From Haladaptatus cibarius D43 (GTDB lineage Archaea > Halobacteriota > Halobacteria > Halobacteriales > Haladaptataceae): a stretch of DNA of 64,000 nucleotides. Numbering within the stretch: the first letter of the stretch is position 1; each line of letters opens with the position of its first letter. The notes under the pieces are model-generated. The model was given only the letters and a program-made list of their open reading frames with translations. It was not told where the DNA came from and searched no databases. The stretch spans positions 1-64,000 of the forward strand of contig NZ_JDTH01000011.1 of the NCBI RefSeq assembly GCF_000710615.1, written 5' to 3'. Position numbers and translations under genes: made by a program. Of this stretch, positions 62,308 through 64,000 are shown one piece after another.

Positions 62308-63477
62308 ATGGGCCTTTTCGACCGCGGATCGGGCTCGGAGTACCGCGAGGAAGCGAAAAAGCTGGTTGCGAATGCACAGAGCGAGTCAGTGACGATGGAT
62401 ATCCTAACACAGACGAAGGGGTCTACGTTAGGGATTGTCCAGTACTTCAACGATGGCCCGCTCATCACTCATCTCGAAACGGGTGAGCAACCACATTTTA
62501 TTTACCGGTCGATGCAGCCACTGAAGACGGACGATGGTGAGAAGTTCAAATTCGGGGTCAATTATCGGAATTTCGTCGCTATCACAGACCGTCGCGTCAT
62601 ATTTGCGACTCCGTCGAAAGATGGCGATCTGATTATTCCGATCCCATATGACTCAATCACACTCGTCCGGATCGCACCGCATGGTTCGACGAGATTCTCC
62701 GGGGTCGATCGCGTTTTTGAAATCACGACCGACGAAAAGACTTACACCTTCAATTCTGATCGCAATCTCACCGACATTAATGACAACGAATTGTTGGCAA
62801 TGGCGGAGTACGTCGTCAAACAGAACGACGACATCGAGCTAGTAGATGAGGTTTCAGCGAAGGATGAAGCAATCGATGACGCCGACCCGTCTGGTGACGA
62901 GGATGTGCTCGACGAGAACGTGATTGTGCAGTTCTCTGGCGGAACACTGCGGATACCGAACCTCGAGACCGGTGGCGACCAGGAAATACACAACCCCGGT
63001 AGGCCTACCTGGACGAAAGCGGCGACAATCAAAGGGAATGATTACGAAACGAGGCTGAAAGAGGTGAAGGTCACGATCGATGAGGTGTATATCCGAGCGG
63101 GAACTCCGGAGAAAGGCATCGCACATATGATGGAAGAGCAGGAGATCACTCGACGGTACTACCAAATCGAAGCTGTCGACTACAAATCCGGGTACGATCA
63201 TGGGATGCATCTACATAGTGGTAGCTTAGTCTACCAACTCGAGTTCCCCTCGAAAAAAGTGGAGAAAGAGAAGATTATGCAGGCGATCGAGTACATCCGA
63301 GATCGTATTGAGGAGGAGCAGACTGAACATTCGCGATCGGAGGAGGATCCCGACTCAGACGAGGGGCGTGCTGATCCGCTCGAAAAATTAGAGAGACTGT
63401 CTGCCTTATACGAGAACGGCGCCCTCTCTGACGAGGAGTTTGAGACGAAGAAAGCTGAGTTACTGGAACAGATTTGA
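62308..63477 (+). CDS. PH-like (bPH_2/SHOCT) domain protein
   Basis: 389 residues. Two PH-like beta domains, about 45-160 (FKFGVNYRNFVAITDRRVIF, then IPYDSITLVRIAPHG and RVFEITTDEKTYTFNS) and about 205-330 (IVQFSGGTLRIPNLETGG, then ITRRYYQIEAVDYKSGYDHG). They are joined by an acidic linker. The C-terminal 35 residues are a SHOCT module (DPLEKLERLSALYENGALSD followed by EEFETKKAELLEQI). No membrane helix. SHOCT and PH-like pairs are common in archaea and bacteria with unknown role, sometimes near mobile-element or defence genes. Followed in the same direction by the partial gene at 63572. Confidence 0.8.
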   Translation: MGLFDRGSGSEYREEAKKLVANAQSESVTMDILTQTKGSTLGIVQYFNDGPLITHLETGEQPHFIYRSMQPLKTDDGEKFKFGVNYRNFVAITDRRVIFATPSKDGDLIIPIPYDSITLVRIAPHGSTRFSGVDRVFEITTDEKTYTFNSDRNLTDINDNELLAMAEYVVKQNDDIELVDEVSAKDEAIDDADPSGDEDVLDENVIVQFSGGTLRIPNLETGGDQEIHNPGRPTWTKAATIKGNDYETRLKEVKVTIDEVYIRAGTPEKGIAHMMEEQEITRRYYQIEAVDYKSGYDHGMHLHSGSLVYQLEFPSKKVEKEKIMQAIEYIRDRIEEEQTEHSRSEEDPDSDEGRADPLEKLERLSALYENGALSDEEFETKKAELLEQI

Positions 63478-63571
63478 TTACTGAGATCGACATACGAATG
63501 TGAGTGTATAGGAGCCAGCCACCCCTCAAGAACAAATGATATTTTACTGCTTAATTACCTTGTAGTAACTG

Positions 63572-64000
63572 ATGTCTCTAAGTGACCCGCTAGAATTACA
63601 GCAACAGATACTCAAAGCGGTCAAGTGCCTATATCCACCGAACCAATTCGAGGTCGAGCCTAGCGTCCGAGATCAGTTGGATCTGCCAGAAACAACAGGA
63701 GAGTATACAATTGGAGATATAGACCACGTAGTGCCAGCAGCGATTGAAATGAAGCGAATACACGGTCGCTACAATGCTCTAAAAATGCTCTACTATAATT
63801 TCAAGCGTATGAGAGATTTAGGAGGCTCGATTAGTGCAGAGGTGTTTCTTCTCATGGTAGAATACTGTGAGATCGATGATCTTGCTTTTGATATAGACTA
63901 TGTTAGTGGAGATGTGAAACCAAATAATCCAGCAGCTGCTGTTATACGTGGATGTGCCTTTTTTGAACAATATCTCCAAAACACTATTCCATGGAATGAT
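63572..64000 (+). CDS. Unknown protein, 3' end outside the window
   Basis: 143 codons from ATG 63572 to the window end, open throughout. Mostly helical and acidic: LELQQQILKAVKCLYPPNQF, RIHGRYNALKMLYYNFKRMR, SAEVFLLMVEYCEIDDLAFD, AAVIRGCAFFEQYLQNTIPW. No motif recognised and no membrane segment. Codon use is AT-richer than the island, similar to phage- or element-borne haloarchaeal genes. The final ALKMLYYNF to FFEQYL helices resemble helical-repeat proteins in outline only. Confidence 0.65.
   Translation, partial: MSLSDPLELQQQILKAVKCLYPPNQFEVEPSVRDQLDLPETTGEYTIGDIDHVVPAAIEMKRIHGRYNALKMLYYNFKRMRDLGGSISAEVFLLMVEYCEIDDLAFDIDYVSGDVKPNNPAAAVIRGCAFFEQYLQNTIPWND

Overview
The window comes from a halophilic archaeon (class Halobacteria). 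The evidence is an acidic proteome, Bat-type HTH_10 regulators, DUF5789 and amphi-Trp proteins, a proteasome alpha subunit, an Orc1/Cdc6 initiator with a cluster of origin-recognition-box repeats, a haloarchaeal ParA with a small partner, and Tat-type (RR) secretion signals. Orc1, an origin and a ParA pair close to many gene remnants and a transposase suggest a secondary replicon (megaplasmid) or an integrated one. Genus was not determined.

Layout. 1-10.3 kb: a truncated Bat-like sensor, an MFS carrier, a decayed YeiH-type transporter, an HTH_10 regulator, and two paralogous DUF4177 + membrane-protein modules placed tail to tail. 10.3-16 kb: a graveyard of remnants (ParA, AGE epimerase, PxpC, biotin carrier) around a few intact genes (amphi-Trp, small membrane protein, proteasome alpha).

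16-46 kb is the centrepiece: a visibly GC-richer catabolic island. It encodes a secreted phosphodiester-glycosidase/metallophosphatase fusion, RidA, a glucose-dehydrogenase-like enzyme, a SelA-fold PLP enzyme, two orphan TIM-barrel proteins with Cys motifs, a DUF1355 protein, a PIG-L deacetylase, an enolase-superfamily enzyme, a complete peptide-type ABC importer with its lipoprotein, an SDR, a tandem GNAT translationally coupled to anhydro-MurNAc kinase (AnmK), a HAD phosphatase, a beta-lactamase-fold serine hydrolase, NamZ (DUF1343/GH171), NagZ (GH3), a creatininase-family protein, a secreted GH18 enzyme and an IclR regulator. A D-aminoacylase follows at 48.8 kb. AnmK, NamZ, NagZ and an AmiE-like hydrolase are the hallmark set of bacterial muropeptide recycling (Bacillus murQ-murR-murP-amiE-nagZ-namZ). 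Archaea of this class do not make murein, so the best reading is a scavenging locus for bacterial cell-wall fragments: outside cutting, ABC import, cytoplasmic trimming, phosphorylation and amino-sugar catabolism. No MurQ etherase is visible.

46-56 kb is the replication and partition zone: a divergent regulator pair with a palindromic operator, a TRAM protein, a 28-bp triple repeat upstream of orc1, eight origin boxes downstream of it, then a ParA operon with 13-bp iterons. 56-64 kb: an epoxide-hydrolase-like enzyme, another HTH_10 regulator, ArsR + VOC proteins, an IS4-type transposase, a PH/SHOCT protein and an unknown gene cut by the window end. Coordinates and translations were read by eye; no database search was run.
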